The position numbers were made by a program, and so were the translations under genes. A DNA stretch of 64,000 bases from an uncultured Hyphomicrobiales bacterium (lineage in GTDB: Bacteria > Pseudomonadota > Alphaproteobacteria > Rhizobiales > Beijerinckiaceae), in contig CAINED010000021.1 in assembly GCA_903847605.1 (NCBI GenBank), forward strand, positions 124,001 through 188,000. The letters run 5' to 3'. Positions 24,397-34,048 of the stretch are shown in pieces. Positions within the stretch are counted from its first letter, which is position 1; the number at the start of each line of letters is the position of its first letter. The notes below the pieces were generated by a model. That model was not told where the DNA came from and did no database searches. It worked only from the letters and a program-made list of their open reading frames with translations.

Positions 24397-26544
24397 TCAC
24401 TTCGCCAGCGGGTCCGGGCGAAGCTGGAAATGCGCGGCGAGCGGCTTGGTGCCCTTGCCGCCTTCGATCAGCCAGGGGGTGCGGTCGCCGTTGGCGGCCC
24501 ACAGGCCCCTGCCCTTCCAGCCTGCATTGGGATCGTCGATGCGGCCGTCGAAGCCCTTGGCGTAGAAGCCGAGCGGATAGGGCACGCGCAGCGACACCAT
24601 CTTGCCGTCCTTGTTGAGGGCGACGAGGCCGTCCATCAGGTTGGCGGTCGACATTGGAATGTCATCCCCGAGGCCGAAGGTGTTGTGCTGGTCGACCCAT
24701 GAATAATAGCTCGACTCGGCGCTGTTATCGCCGATGCCCTGGAATCCGGGGCCGGGATATTTGTGGAAGCTCCAGCCCTCGGGGCAATGATCGCCGGTCG
24801 CCTTGGGGCCGTTGAGCGGGCCCTTGCACTTGCGGCGGTCGAAAGCGCCCATGTGGCCGCTGGCGAGCGACACCCAGACGACGCCCTGCTTGTCGATGTC
24901 GCCGCCACGCGGGCCGAAGCCCGGCATCGGCACGTTGAAGACTTCGGTGATGCCGGTGTTCATCGGATCCGGACCCGGCACGAAGCGCGCGACAGCGCCG
25001 GGGAAACTGCGGAACGTGCCCCAGATCGAGCCGTCGGTCGTATGCGGCATGACCGCGTAGAAATTGCCGTTGATGCGGCGGTCCTTGTTGGGATCGGCGG
25101 GCTGGCCGGGTTCGGTATATTCACCGCGCTTGCCGTCTCCACTGGTGTCGAGCACGAAAGGCGACCAGCCCTGCGCGCGCTTGATGTCGCCGGTCTCATC
25201 GAGAAGCTTCGTATTAATCCAGGCGGCGACATTGGCCGAACCACTCATCCACAATGTCTCGTTCGCGTCATAGCCGAACTGCAGATGATGGGAGCCGAAA
25301 CAGGTTTGCAGCGGCGTATATTTCTGCGTCTTCGGATCGTACATCGTCACCCGGCGATTGGTGCGCTCGATCGGGAAGATTTTTGCGGAGGGATGATCGC
25401 CGCCCTTGCGGCACCAGTCCGGATTCTGCGGCGCGTGACCGGTCGCGGCGAGCCACAGGCGACCCTGACGATCGAACATGGAATTGTGATTGTTCGCCTT
25501 CGAGTCCCAGATATCCTCCTCGCCCCAGTAGGCGGAGGGTTGCAGGATCTTGACCGCGCCGGCATTGCCCGGCCCCAACGCCAAGGGCATGTCCGGCGTT
25601 GTAGGCAGCGTGAACGACGTTGCCGTATTCTTCACGGGATCGAGTATGGGCATTTCGTTGCAGGCGTGTTCGCATTGGCCGTAGAGCGGACCATAAGCGT
25701 TGACCGTAGGATAGCGCCGGTCGCTCGCGATGAGATCGTGCAGATATTGCTTGGGATTGTGCCAATCGCGCAGGGTGACGACGATATTGCGTTCGACGCC
25801 CTGCGGACGTTCGGGTTTCGCAAACGGCAGTTCGCCATTGGCGACGCGCTGCGTCCAGTCGCCGAGGTATTTGAAGGGCACCGAATTGAAATCGCCAGCC
25901 AGCAGGTTGATCATCTGCTCGCCGGACTGGCCCGATTGAACGCGCCGCATCCAGGCTTCGGAATGATTGCCAAATTCGCCGAAGGCCTTGGGTATGGTGC
26001 GCGTCGAAAGCTGGCCGAGCTGATGGCAGCCGACGCAGCCGTTGTTCTTCATCACGTTGAGATAGCGCGGCAGCGTGATGTTCTTGGGTATATCCGTGTG
26101 GCCGCCGAAATCGCTCGACGGCGGTATCTTCATCATCGAATACCAGTAGATCGCCGGATAATATTTCGCTGCGTCCGCCTCGGTCGGCGCGAGCACCGCC
26201 GTGTGATTGACCGTTTTGCCGGGCTCGCTCTTCACTTTATTGGAGTCGACGAGGCCATAGCCGCGCACCCACACATCGTAATTGGCCTTGGGAAGATCGG
26301 GGATGACATAGCGGCCCTGATCGTCTGTGACGACGATGCGGATGAAGCGCACCGGCAGGTCGCGGGTTTCGGCAATCACCCACACGCCGGCTTCAGGCCC
26401 CTTCGGACCCGTGACGATGCCACCGATGTCATCGGCGTCGATGGCGGGAGCCTGCTGCGCCTGCGCCAGCAGTGGCGCGGCGCAAATAAAAGTTGCGAGC
26501 GAAACGGAAGCCGCAAGGCGGCGCAACGATGCCCTCGAAATCAT
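24397..26544 (-). CDS. Periplasmic carboxypeptidase-regulatory-like / beta-propeller protein with a haem c motif
   Basis: 715 residues. A Sec signal peptide (RRLAASVSLATFICAAPLLAQAQ, cleaved near residue 30) precedes a carboxypeptidase-regulatory Ig-like domain (about 40-120: IVTGPKGPEAGVWV ... DDQGRYVIPDLP). A CVGCH haem c attachment motif lies at 170-174. The remainder, about 250-700, has Trp/Gly-rich blade repeats (for example GGDIDKQGVVWVSLASG) like the lyase/SMP-30 propellers. ATG 26544 has GGGAGGG upstream. Likely an exported redox or binding protein; a partner for the haem is not visible nearby. Monocistronic by spacing. Confidence 0.7.
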   Translation of the reverse strand: MISRASLRRLAASVSLATFICAAPLLAQAQQAPAIDADDIGGIVTGPKGPEAGVWVIAETRDLPVRFIRIVVTDDQGRYVIPDLPKANYDVWVRGYGLVDSNKVKSEPGKTVNHTAVLAPTEADAAKYYPAIYWYSMMKIPPSSDFGGHTDIPKNITLPRYLNVMKNNGCVGCHQLGQLSTRTIPKAFGEFGNHSEAWMRRVQSGQSGEQMINLLAGDFNSVPFKYLGDWTQRVANGELPFAKPERPQGVERNIVVTLRDWHNPKQYLHDLIASDRRYPTVNAYGPLYGQCEHACNEMPILDPVKNTATSFTLPTTPDMPLALGPGNAGAVKILQPSAYWGEEDIWDSKANNHNSMFDRQGRLWLAATGHAPQNPDWCRKGGDHPSAKIFPIERTNRRVTMYDPKTQKYTPLQTCFGSHHLQFGYDANETLWMSGSANVAAWINTKLLDETGDIKRAQGWSPFVLDTSGDGKRGEYTEPGQPADPNKDRRINGNFYAVMPHTTDGSIWGTFRSFPGAVARFVPGPDPMNTGITEVFNVPMPGFGPRGGDIDKQGVVWVSLASGHMGAFDRRKCKGPLNGPKATGDHCPEGWSFHKYPGPGFQGIGDNSAESSYYSWVDQHNTFGLGDDIPMSTANLMDGLVALNKDGKMVSLRVPYPLGFYAKGFDGRIDDPNAGWKGRGLWAANGDRTPWLIEGGKGTKPLAAHFQLRPDPLAK

Positions 26545-26625
26545 TCCATCCCTCCCAGAATGCGGCCGCGCAAACGCGGCCTATGGAAGGGATGCTACAC
26601 GAATTCACCGGCCCTCAACAGCCGG

Positions 26626-27741
26626 TCAGACGAGGCCTCCCCACACCTCGTGGGCGACTTCCACGGCGAGCGCGAGCTTGCGCTTCTGGACGTCCTCGGA
26701 AATCTTGTTGCCTGGAGCAGTGCTGGCAAAACCGCATTGGGGGCTGATGCAGAGCTGGTCGAGCGGAACAAATTTCGCGGCCTCGTCGATGCGCTTCTTC
26801 AGCGCGTCCTTAGTCTCCATCGCAGCTTCCTTGGAGGAGATGAGGCCGAGCACGACACGCTTGCCCTTGGGCACGAAACGCAGGGGCGCGAAATCGCCGG
26901 CGCGGTCCGTATCGTATTCAAGAAAGAAGCCGTCGACGCCTGACAGATTGAACATCGCATCCGCAATAGGCTCATAGCCGCCTTCCGCCATCCACATGCT
27001 CTCGTGATTGCCGCGACAGGTGTGCATAGTGACGCCAAGCGTATCGGGCCGTCCCTCGATAATGCCTGCGACGATGCGCGCATAGGTTTCCGGCAGCTTC
27101 TTGGGATCGAGCCCGTCGCGCGCCGCCTGAGCGCAGATGCCTTCATCGCAAAGAGCGGCGAAGGAGACGTCGTCGAGCTGTAGATAGGTGCAGCCCGCTT
27201 CGACGAAGCCTGCAATCTCTTGCCTGTAAGCCTCAGTGATATCGGTCCAGAAGTCATTCTGGTCGGGGTAAGCAGCATCGGCGACGACCTTGCGGCCCCC
27301 GCGCATGTGCATGTAGGTCGGCGAGGGAATGCACATCTTGGCGCGGGCTTTTGTATGCGCCTTCACGTAAGCGAAGTGATCCACCATGATCGGCTTGCTG
27401 CGCTTCACTTTCTTCGTCACGGCCAGCATGGACGACGTGGTGGCGGCTTCGCCTGAACTGCCCTTGAAGCTCACGGCATAGTCCGACTTCGTCGCTTCAA
27501 CTCCTTCAAAGCCGGTGAGAAAATCGACGTGCCAGAGGGCGCGGCGGAATTCGCCATCGGTGACGGCCGGAAGCCCCACGGATTCCTGGAGTTCTATGAC
27601 TTCAAGGATAGCCTTGTTCTCGACCGCGCGCAGCGCAGCGGCGTCGATGCGTCCGTCGGCGAATTGCGCGCGAGCCTCTTTCAGATAGGCGGGGCGCAGG
27701 AGCGAACCGACATGATCGGCGCGGAACGGAGGGACTGGCAT
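26626..27741 (-). CDS. Cobalamin-independent methionine-synthase-like methyltransferase (MetE C-terminal / YxjG family)
   Basis: 371 residues, the length of stand-alone MetE C-terminal-domain proteins. The opening PFRADHVGSLLRP (conserved His and Ser), then TDGEFRRALWHVDFL, QLDDVSF, HTCRGN and the late CISPQCGFAS (zinc-ligand Cys in CGF) fit the family's zinc site. Full MetE uses methyl-tetrahydrofolate polyglutamate; these short relatives act on other methyl donors or related thiols. GAGGAG precedes ATG 27741. It lies 24 bp downstream of the GntR regulator gene, so the two form an operon under the palindrome at 28502. Confidence 0.85.
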   Translation of the reverse strand: MPVPPFRADHVGSLLRPAYLKEARAQFADGRIDAAALRAVENKAILEVIELQESVGLPAVTDGEFRRALWHVDFLTGFEGVEATKSDYAVSFKGSSGEAATTSSMLAVTKKVKRSKPIMVDHFAYVKAHTKARAKMCIPSPTYMHMRGGRKVVADAAYPDQNDFWTDITEAYRQEIAGFVEAGCTYLQLDDVSFAALCDEGICAQAARDGLDPKKLPETYARIVAGIIEGRPDTLGVTMHTCRGNHESMWMAEGGYEPIADAMFNLSGVDGFFLEYDTDRAGDFAPLRFVPKGKRVVLGLISSKEAAMETKDALKKRIDEAAKFVPLDQLCISPQCGFASTAPGNKISEDVQKRKLALAVEVAHEVWGGLV

Positions 27742-27765
27742 GGATAACTCCTCTGTTTGAAAAAT

Positions 27766-28485
27766 TCAGCGGCAGAAGGCGACAATGCGATTGTCGCCGA
27801 TTTCGGTATCGCCGTTCTCGGCGCGGTCGAGGTTCATGCTTCGCTTTTGCACGTGGACGTGTTCGCGCAGCAGCGCTTCGGCGCGCGCTCCCTCGCCCTG
27901 ATCGAGCGCATCGACGATCTCATAGTGCTGGCGATGGGCGTACATAAGATCGCCGAACATCTGCGCGGCGTCGCGCTTGTCGAAGGCGATGACAGCGGGA
28001 TCGGCGAACGGGATCCCATGAATGCGGGACAGCGTGTCGGCGAGGAAGCCCTGGCCGGACGCAGCAACAATCAGCCCGTGGAAGCGGCCGTTCATCTCGC
28101 CATAGGCGTTGGCCCCCGCCTCGGTCAGTTTGCCTTGCGCCACGATGGCGTCGCCATCGGCGAGGCACTCGCGCAGGCTGCGCACAAGCGCGCGCGGCGC
28201 GCCCTTCTCCGCGATCTTGCGGGCGGCATGGCCTTCGAGAAGTCCCCGCAGTTCAACGGCTTCCAGAACTTCGCGAAAGGTGAAGCCGCGCACGGAGAAG
28301 CCGCGCGCGCCGCTCTCGACCAGAAGCCCCTCGCGGGCCAGCACCGGCAGCGCCTGGCGCACAGGGGTGCGCGAGAGGCCGAGCATGTCCGCAACCGAAG
28401 CCTCCGACAGACGCTCGCCCGGGGCGAGGCGGCCCTGAAGGATCATTTCCCGGATTTGCGCGAGAACGGCGGATTGCTGCTTCAT
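27766..28485 (-). CDS. GntR-family (FadR/FCD subgroup) transcriptional regulator
   Basis: 239 residues: a winged helix-turn-helix at about residues 8-68 (REMILQGRLAPGERLSEASVADMLGLSRTPVRQAL, recognisable by LSRTPVRQAL) and an all-helical FCD ligand-binding domain at about 75-215 with the metal-site His residues in MNGRFHGLI and HRQHYEI. It would bind a small carboxylate or metabolite and control the downstream methyltransferase gene and itself. The perfect palindrome centred 23 bp upstream of its ATG is the likely operator. Confidence 0.88.
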   Translation of the reverse strand: MKQQSAVLAQIREMILQGRLAPGERLSEASVADMLGLSRTPVRQALPVLAREGLLVESGARGFSVRGFTFREVLEAVELRGLLEGHAARKIAEKGAPRALVRSLRECLADGDAIVAQGKLTEAGANAYGEMNGRFHGLIVAASGQGFLADTLSRIHGIPFADPAVIAFDKRDAAQMFGDLMYAHRQHYEIVDALDQGEGARAEALLREHVHVQKRSMNLDRAENGDTEIGDNRIVAFCR

Positions 28486-28501
28486 GGATCCCGTTTTTAA
28501 T

Positions 28502-28515
28502 TTTGGGATCCCAAA
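28502..28515. promoter_or_regulatory. Putative GntR operator, 14-bp perfect palindrome
   Basis: TTTGGGATCCCAAA, centred between 28508 and 28509, about 17-30 bp upstream of the GntR start codon. The TGG-N4-CCA core is the spacing FadR-type winged-helix dimers recognise, so autoregulation of the GntR/methyltransferase operon is likely. It also lies at the end of the toxin gene (stop near 28530). Confidence 0.6.
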
Positions 28516-28529
28516 TTGTCAAATCGCCT

Positions 28530-28931
28530 TTAACGTCTGACGCGCTTGTGTCTTCGCTCACGTATGGCCGCGGCGGCCGAGCGAGCGATCCGGGCGGCAA
28601 ATGGTTTGCTGAATTCACCCAGCGGATTGGGCTCTGCCAGGTAAGGGCTGATTTCGAGATCGTCCTCATTCCATTCGTCGACAATCACCCAGGCAGGTGT
28701 CCGTAAACCAGCCCTGCGCGCCTCCAGAGCCGGTATTTCCAGCGCCGCGCGACTGTCACCCTGAGGCTGGCTTGTGACTGGAAAAAGCATCGTCAGTCTT
28801 TCCGCGCCCGCTTTCACGATGACCTGAACGCAGACCGGACGGTCTTTCCGCCCGCTCTCCTCACCCCGCTCGTGCTGGCGCGCCCAAAGGTAGGAATAAC
28901 GAAACACAAGCCCCGAGCGGACCTCAGGCAT
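28530..28931 (-). CDS. PemK/MazF-like toxin of a type II toxin-antitoxin module
   Basis: 133 residues. The opening SGLVFRYSYLWARQHERGEESGRKDRPVCVQVIV (recognisable by GRKDRPVCVQVIV) has the PemK/MazF pattern of a basic K-x-RP strand. It is followed by LFPVTSQPQ, EIPALEARRAGL, and WVIVDEWNED, which parallel the THSPP, EIP and SWVV-E-N blocks of that family. Such toxins are sequence-specific mRNA endonucleases. The ATG (28931) overlaps the antitoxin stop (28924) by 8 bases, the classic TA coupling. The very basic end (RERRHKRVRR) is unusual. I infer the family from pattern, not alignment. Confidence 0.6.
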   Translation of the reverse strand: MPEVRSGLVFRYSYLWARQHERGEESGRKDRPVCVQVIVKAGAERLTMLFPVTSQPQGDSRAALEIPALEARRAGLRTPAWVIVDEWNEDDLEISPYLAEPNPLGEFSKPFAARIARSAAAAIRERRHKRVRR

Positions 28932-29175
28932 CGTCCATGGTCTCGGCGGCCGTCTCCAGCGCCCTCGAATACGCCTCGGCCTCGTCAGCCGAAATATCGC
29001 CGGCATAAACGGCGCGACGGCCCGACGCCTTGGACATCAGGGAATCGAACTGATCGGCCGCTATCAGAACGAATGTCCGCTTGCCGCGGTTGGTAATATC
29101 CACGGGACCGCGATGGGCGGCCTGCGCCACCTCACCCGAACGGTGCGCCAAATCGGTCAGCGTGAAGGTCTTCAT
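28924..29175 (-). CDS. Phd/YefM-like antitoxin
   Basis: 83 residues. The N-terminal KTFTLTDLAHRSGEVAQAA plus GPVDITNRGKRTFVLI is the Phd/YefM DNA-binding fold, with a bend at PVDITNRGK; the C-terminal SADEAEAYSRALETAAETMDDA (abbreviated as an acidic tail) would neutralise the basic toxin. It is the first gene of the pair and overlaps the toxin start. The 26-bp palindrome just upstream is the expected binding site for autoregulation. Confidence 0.75.
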   Translation of the reverse strand: MKTFTLTDLAHRSGEVAQAAHRGPVDITNRGKRTFVLIAADQFDSLMSKASGRRAVYAGDISADEAEAYSRALETAAETMDDA

Positions 29176-29193
29176 AAGCTCAATATAACAATT

Positions 29194-29219
29194 ATTGCCA
29201 AAATTGCAATTTTGGCAAT
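29194..29219. promoter_or_regulatory. TA operator/promoter: perfect 26-bp palindrome
   Basis: The half ATTGCCAAAATTG is followed directly by its exact reverse complement. On the minus strand TTGCCA (29218-29213) and AATAAT (29196-29191) sit 16 bases apart as a candidate -35/-10, so a Phd-type dimer bound here would block the antitoxin-toxin promoter. It lies in the 48-bp gap between the antitoxin start and the fhs stop. Confidence 0.65.
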
Positions 29220-29223
29220 TTGA

Positions 29224-30897
29224 TCAAAACAACCCCTCCACATTCCCCTGCGCATCGAGCCCGATCCGCATCGCGGCCGGCTCGCGCGGCAGGCCGGGCA
29301 TGGTCATGATGTCGCCGCAGATGGCGACGACGAAGCCGGCGCCGGCCGAGAGGCGCACCTGGCGCACGGGGACGATGTGGCCGGAAGGCGCGCCGCGCAG
29401 ATTCGGGTCGGTCGAGAAGGAATATTGCGTCTTGGCGATGCAGACCGGCAAAGCGCCGAAGCCCATGTCCGCGAAGCGCTTGAGATCTTCCGCTGCACTG
29501 CCTTCGAGCTGGATGTCGGCCGCGCCGTAAATGGATTGCGCGACGGTGCGTATCTTCTCCGCCAGCGGCAGCGCCGTGTCGTAGAGCGGTTTGAATTTCG
29601 ATGCGCCGCTCTCTGCGATTTCGACAACACTGCGCGCCAGAGCCTCGCTTCCTGCGGAGCCATTGGCGAAGTGTGTTGCGATATGCGCGCGCACGCCCAG
29701 TTTTGTCTTGCAGGCATCGAGCAGGAAATCGAGTTCGGCCTGCGTGTCCGTTCCGAAACGGTTGATGCCGACGACGGCGGGAACGCCGAACTTTTTGAGA
29801 TTGGAAATGTGCCGTTCGAGATTGGCGAGCCCCCTGGCGAGCGCACCGACATTTTCCTGCGCGAGATCGGCGCGCGCCACGCCGCCGTGCATCTTCAGCG
29901 CGCGCACGGTCGCGACGACGACAGCGGCGGAGGGCGTCAAGCCTGCAGAGCGGCATTTGATGTCGAAGAATTTTTCCGCACCGAGATCAGCGCCGAAGCC
30001 GGCTTCGGTCACGACATAATCGGCAAGGCGCAAAGCGGTGCGCGTCGCCATCACGGAATTGCAGCCATGGGCGATGTTCGCGAAGGGGCCGCCGTGCACG
30101 AAAGCGGGCGTGCCCTCGATCGACTGAACAAGGTTCGGCTGCAACGCATCCTTCAGCAGAACGGTCATCGCGCCCGCCGCGCCGAGATCGTTAGCCGTGA
30201 TCGGCTTGCGCTCGCGGGTATAGGCGACGACGATGCGGCCGAGACGTTCCTCAAGATCGGCGAGGTCGCCCGCGAGACAGAAGATGGCCATGACTTCGGA
30301 TGCGACCGTGATGTCGAAGCCGTCCTCGCGCGGAAAGCCGTTGGCGACGCCCCCGAGCGAAGACACGATCTGGCGTAACGAGCGATCGTTCATGTCGAGC
30401 ACGCGGCGCAGCGCAACGCGGCGTTCGTCGATGCCGAGCGCATTGCCCCAGTAGATGTGATTGTCGAGCATGGCGGCGAGCAGATTGTGCGCCGCGCCGA
30501 TGGCGTGGAAATCGCCGGTGAAGTGCAGGTTGATCGCCTCCATCGGCACGACCTGCGCATAGCCCCCGCCGGCCGCGCCGCCCTTCATGCCGAAGCAGGG
30601 ACCAAGCGAGGGCTCGCGCAAACAGATAACGGCCTTCTTGCCGATGCGCGTGAGACCGTCGCCGACGCCGACGGTCGTCGTCGTCTTGCCTTCGCCCGCA
30701 GGCGTCGGCGAGATGGCCGTCACCAGGATCAGCTTGCCCGGATTGCGATCTTCGATGGCGGCGATGAAGTCCTTGCCAACTTTCGCGATGTGCCGCCCGT
30801 AGGGTTCGAGGGCTTCGGCTGGTATTCCGAGTTTCCCGGCAATGTCAGCAATCGGTTGAAGTCTGGCCGCACGCGCAATCTCGATATCCGGCAACAT
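29224..30897 (-). CDS. fhs: Formate--tetrahydrofolate ligase
   Basis: 557 residues, typical size. The P-loop [43 protein letters not shown] (recognisable by [14 protein letters not shown]), and [12 protein letters not shown] are diagnostic. It converts formate, ATP and THF to 10-formyl-THF, feeding one-carbon metabolism. ATG 30897 with GGAGGGAG upstream is chosen over longer frames. Stops 5 bp before the TA palindrome. Its neighbour, the MetE-like methyltransferase 1.5 kb downstream, is also one-carbon related, though in a separate operon. Confidence 0.97.
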   Translation of the reverse strand: MLPDIEIARAARLQPIADIAGKLGIPAEALEPYGRHIAKVGKDFIAAIEDRNPGKLILVTAISPTPAGEGKTTTTVGVGDGLTRIGKKAVICLREPSLGPCFGMKGGAAGGGYAQVVPMEAINLHFTGDFHAIGAAHNLLAAMLDNHIYWGNALGIDERRVALRRVLDMNDRSLRQIVSSLGGVANGFPREDGFDITVASEVMAIFCLAGDLADLEERLGRIVVAYTRERKPITANDLGAAGAMTVLLKDALQPNLVQSIEGTPAFVHGGPFANIAHGCNSVMATRTALRLADYVVTEAGFGADLGAEKFFDIKCRSAGLTPSAAVVVATVRALKMHGGVARADLAQENVGALARGLANLERHISNLKKFGVPAVVGINRFGTDTQAELDFLLDACKTKLGVRAHIATHFANGSAGSEALARSVVEIAESGASKFKPLYDTALPLAEKIRTVAQSIYGAADIQLEGSAAEDLKRFADMGFGALPVCIAKTQYSFSTDPNLRGAPSGHIVPVRQVRLSAGAGFVVAICGDIMTMPGLPREPAAMRIGLDAQGNVEGLF

Positions 30898-31082
30898 CAG
30901 GCGTTCTCCCTCCGGCCTTGCAGCATTCGCGCCGCAAGCTCCCACGCCATCAGTTGCAATCGCGCCAGATAAGGTCAAGCCGTGGGCGACATTGCCGGTG
31001 CAGTCCGAGCAATGAACATGCATCTCATGGTCTGCTTTGGGCGCGCTCCCATCGGCCGGCACAAAACAATCGAAGCGTGCCT

Positions 31083-32336
31083 CTACTCTCCGGCCATGCG
31101 CATTGGAGCCGGCTGAGGTTCGCGCGCGCGCAACTGGCGTTCACGTTCGAGAATATAGTCGCGGGTGAAAGGCACAACATTCACATCACGGGCAATCTGC
31201 AATTGATAGACGATATTCTGGCCGAGTCTGAAAGCGGCTTCGGAGGCCGCAAGATAAAACTCCCACATGCGGCAGAAGCGTTCGTCGTAAATGGCCTTCG
31301 CCTCTTCGCGCCGCAAGGTGAAACGCTCGCGCCAGCGTTTCAGCGTTTCCGCATAGTGCAGGCGCAGAATTTCGACATCGCAGATCAGGAGGCCCGCCTT
31401 CTCTATGGCGGCAGCAAGTTCGGACATGGCGGGAATATAGCCGCCGGGAAAGATATATTTGGCGATCCAGGGATTGGTCGCGCCCGGCCCCTCCGGTCGC
31501 CCGATGGTATGGATAAGAGCGACGCCGTCTTTTTCCAGCATATCCGCGATCTTGCGAAAATAGGTTTCAAGCCAGGCTGCGCCGACATGTTCGAGCATGC
31601 CGACGGAGACGATACGATCGAACTTTTGATCGATGGCGCGGTAGTCCTGAAGGCGAAACGCGATGTTGTGGCGCCTGCCGCTTTCGAGCGCGCGGCGATT
31701 GGCGATTGCAAGCTGCTCGGTCGAGAGCGTGACACCGGTGATTTTCGCCTCGCAAGCCTCTGCGAGATAAAGCCCCATGCCGCCCCAGCCGCAGCCGATG
31801 TCGAGTACGCTATGGCCGGGATCGACCAGCAGTTTCGCCGCAATATGCCGCTTCTTGGCGAGTTGCGCGTCTTCCAGCGTATCGTCCGGGCTCGCGAAAT
31901 AGGCGCAGGAATATTGCATGTCCGGATCGAGGAAGAGCGAATAAAGGCGCACGTCGAGATCGTAGTGATGGGCGACGTTGTTGCGGGACGCGGCGGCGAA
32001 ATTGTTCTGGCGCAAGCGGCGGGTGGCAAAGCGCGCCTTCTCGAGGAACCGCAGCCAGCCCGCCATCTCCATGGCGTCGTAATTGCGAAGGGCGAGTTCG
32101 ACGAATTCGTAGAGATCGGCCCCGGCGATTTCGATATCGCCGTCCATATAGGCTTCGCCGAGAGTCAGCGCCGGATTACGCAGAAAGCGCAGTTCGGCGC
32201 GCCGGTCGCGAAAAGAAATTTCGATGGGTTTGCCGGCGCCGTCGCCGGCGGGAAAACGGTGTCCCTTGCTCGTCCTGACGGTCAAATTTCCGAAGCGGAC
32301 GAGTTTACCGCACAGGGTTTCAAGCAGCTTGTCCAA
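31083..32336 (-). CDS. Cyclopropane-fatty-acyl-phospholipid synthase (second copy)
   Basis: 417 residues. SAM motif I as [57 protein letters not shown], and a preceding [26 protein letters not shown] (abbreviated [11 protein letters not shown]) which is the classic CFA-synthase HYD motif. TTG at 32336 is preferred to TTG at 32363 because AGGAGG lies 5 bases upstream. It differs from the copy at 19230 over most of its length, so the two probably serve different substrates or conditions. Divergent from hemA. Confidence 0.9.
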   Translation of the reverse strand: MDKLLETLCGKLVRFGNLTVRTSKGHRFPAGDGAGKPIEISFRDRRAELRFLRNPALTLGEAYMDGDIEIAGADLYEFVELALRNYDAMEMAGWLRFLEKARFATRRLRQNNFAAASRNNVAHHYDLDVRLYSLFLDPDMQYSCAYFASPDDTLEDAQLAKKRHIAAKLLVDPGHSVLDIGCGWGGMGLYLAEACEAKITGVTLSTEQLAIANRRALESGRRHNIAFRLQDYRAIDQKFDRIVSVGMLEHVGAAWLETYFRKIADMLEKDGVALIHTIGRPEGPGATNPWIAKYIFPGGYIPAMSELAAAIEKAGLLICDVEILRLHYAETLKRWRERFTLRREEAKAIYDERFCRMWEFYLAASEAAFRLGQNIVYQLQIARDVNVVPFTRDYILERERQLRAREPQPAPMRMAGE

Positions 32337-32724
32337 GGAGACCTCCTGCCCAAGCCAACGCAAGTTTCGCCCCGCTCCACCGCCGGGGCCGGAACCATCC
32401 CCCTGCCGTCACGCTCTTGTGAAGCCATGATTTCGGGTTTCGCGGCGGCTGCAGGAAGGCCTGGCAATGCTGCCAAACTGCGCGAAACTGTCAAGCCCTG
32501 CGCGGCTTTCCTGCGAATTGGACCAGTTCTGATCTGCCTCAAAGCGCCCGGTTTTTGCGCGGGTTAGGTGAGACCATCCGCCACTCCCCGGCGGCCCTCG
32601 CGCCTCGACGCCAACCGGGATATATGCTTCAATGAATATGAAAGGCAGGCCGCATCCCCTCGAACGGGTCCGGCCCCGCACGCCGGAAAACGCAAGGTCC
32701 GGCCGCGACCAGGACGGGATGGGG
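32337..32724. promoter_or_regulatory. Divergent region between CFA synthase and hemA
   Basis: About 388 bp. On the minus strand TTGACA (32494-32489) is a perfect -35 for the CFA synthase but the -10 17 bases on (AGCATT) is poor. On the plus strand AGGA at 32711-32714 serves hemA. I looked for an FNR/Anr-type TTGAT-N4-ATCAA box, as hemA genes often have, and saw none. Confidence 0.35.
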
Positions 32725-33993
32725 ATGGACTACAGGCGTTATTTCGATCAGGCCATCGGCAGATTGCGCGATGAGCGGCGCTACCGCGTGTTCGCCGATC
32801 TGGAGCGTAATCCGGCCCGTTTTCCCGTCGCGCAATGGTATCCGCTCGGCGCCAATGAGACCGCTCCGCGCGACGTCGTGATGTGGTGCTCCAACGACTA
32901 TCTCGCCATGGGACAGCATCCGGCCGTGATCGAGGCGGCGGCGCAGGCCGTGCGCGAGTTCGGCGCGGGCGCCGGCGGCACACGCAACATCTCCGGCACC
33001 AACCATCCGCTGGTGCGGCTGGAGGCGGAACTCGCGGGCCTGCACGGCAAGGAAGCCTGCCTCGCCTTCACCTCCGGCTGGATTTCCAATCTTGCGGCGC
33101 TCGGCACCATCGGCCAGCTTCTGCCCGACGGCCTCATTCTCTCCGACGCCCTCAACCACAATTCGATGATCGAGGGCATCAAGCGTTCGGGCTGCGTGAA
33201 GCAGATTTTCCGCCACAACGACACCGAACACCTCGAAGAACTGCTCAAGGCCGCTGGCAAGGAGCGCGCCAAGCTGATCGTCTTCGAGAGCCTCTATTCG
33301 ATGGACGGTGACATCGCGCCTGTCGCGAAGATCGCCGAGCTCGCCAAGAAATATAACGCGCTCACCTATGTCGACGAAGTCCATGCCGTCGGCATGTATG
33401 GCCCGCACGGCGGCGGCATTTGCGAACGCGAAGGGGTGATGGACCAGATCGACATCATCGAGGGCACGCTCGCCAAGGGTTTCGGCACGCTCGGCGGCTA
33501 TATCGCGGCTGACGCGAATATCTGCGACGCGGTGCGCAGCTACGCGCCGTCTTTCATCTTCACGACAGCGCTTCCGCCTGCGGTGGCTTCGGCAGCGCTG
33601 GCTGCCGTTCAGCATCTGCGCCACTCGAACGAGGAGCGCGTACGCCACCAGCGTCAGGCGCAACTGACGAAATCGGCGCTTGAAGCGGCCGGCATTCCCG
33701 TGATGCCGAATACCTCGCATATCGTGCCTGTATTCGTCGGGGATGCCGAACTGTGCAAGGAAGCGAGCGACATCCTGCTCGAAAAGCACTCGATCTATAT
33801 CCAGCCGATCAACTATCCGACCGTCGCGCGGGGCACGGAGCGGTTGCGCATCACGCCGACGCCGCGCCATACCGAAGAGCATATCGCCGGTCTCGTCGAC
33901 GCGATGGTTTCGGTGTGGAAGGAACTCGGCCTGCCGCTGTTCCAGCCGATCCCGCAGCATGTGATCGCCTTTGGGCCAGTCGCTGCGGAATAG
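32725..33993 (+). CDS. hemA: 5-aminolevulinate synthase (C4 pathway)
   Basis: 422 residues from ATG 32725 ([14 protein letters not shown]), where homologues usually begin; ATG 32719 adds two residues and cannot be excluded. It matches alphaproteobacterial [22 protein letters not shown] (abbreviated), [34 protein letters not shown] (part), and the PLP lysine in [11 protein letters not shown]. It condenses glycine and succinyl-CoA to start haem and tetrapyrrole synthesis, a pathway found in alphaproteobacteria rather than most other bacteria, so it supports the taxonomic call. Confidence 0.97.
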   Translation: MDYRRYFDQAIGRLRDERRYRVFADLERNPARFPVAQWYPLGANETAPRDVVMWCSNDYLAMGQHPAVIEAAAQAVREFGAGAGGTRNISGTNHPLVRLEAELAGLHGKEACLAFTSGWISNLAALGTIGQLLPDGLILSDALNHNSMIEGIKRSGCVKQIFRHNDTEHLEELLKAAGKERAKLIVFESLYSMDGDIAPVAKIAELAKKYNALTYVDEVHAVGMYGPHGGGICEREGVMDQIDIIEGTLAKGFGTLGGYIAADANICDAVRSYAPSFIFTTALPPAVASAALAAVQHLRHSNEERVRHQRQAQLTKSALEAAGIPVMPNTSHIVPVFVGDAELCKEASDILLEKHSIYIQPINYPTVARGTERLRITPTPRHTEEHIAGLVDAMVSVWKELGLPLFQPIPQHVIAFGPVAAE

Positions 33994-34015
33994 AACGCTG
34001 CATCGTCGCGACAGC

Positions 34016-34047
34016 AATCTTCTTCGGGTGACTGCCCTTTGAAGATT
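34016..34047. terminator. Weak stem-loop between convergent hemA and RTX gene
   Basis: AATCTTC (34016-34022) pairs with GAAGATT (34041-34047), with an inner GGG/CCC pair in the loop. It fills the 55-bp gap between two convergent stops. There is no clear T-run in either direction, so this is a tentative bidirectional terminator. Confidence 0.3.
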
Positions 34048-34048
34048 T

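Noticed and set aside
27742-27765. SAM riboswitch in front of the MetE-like gene
   Set aside because: Only 24 bp separate it from the regulator gene, far too short for any SAM riboswitch.
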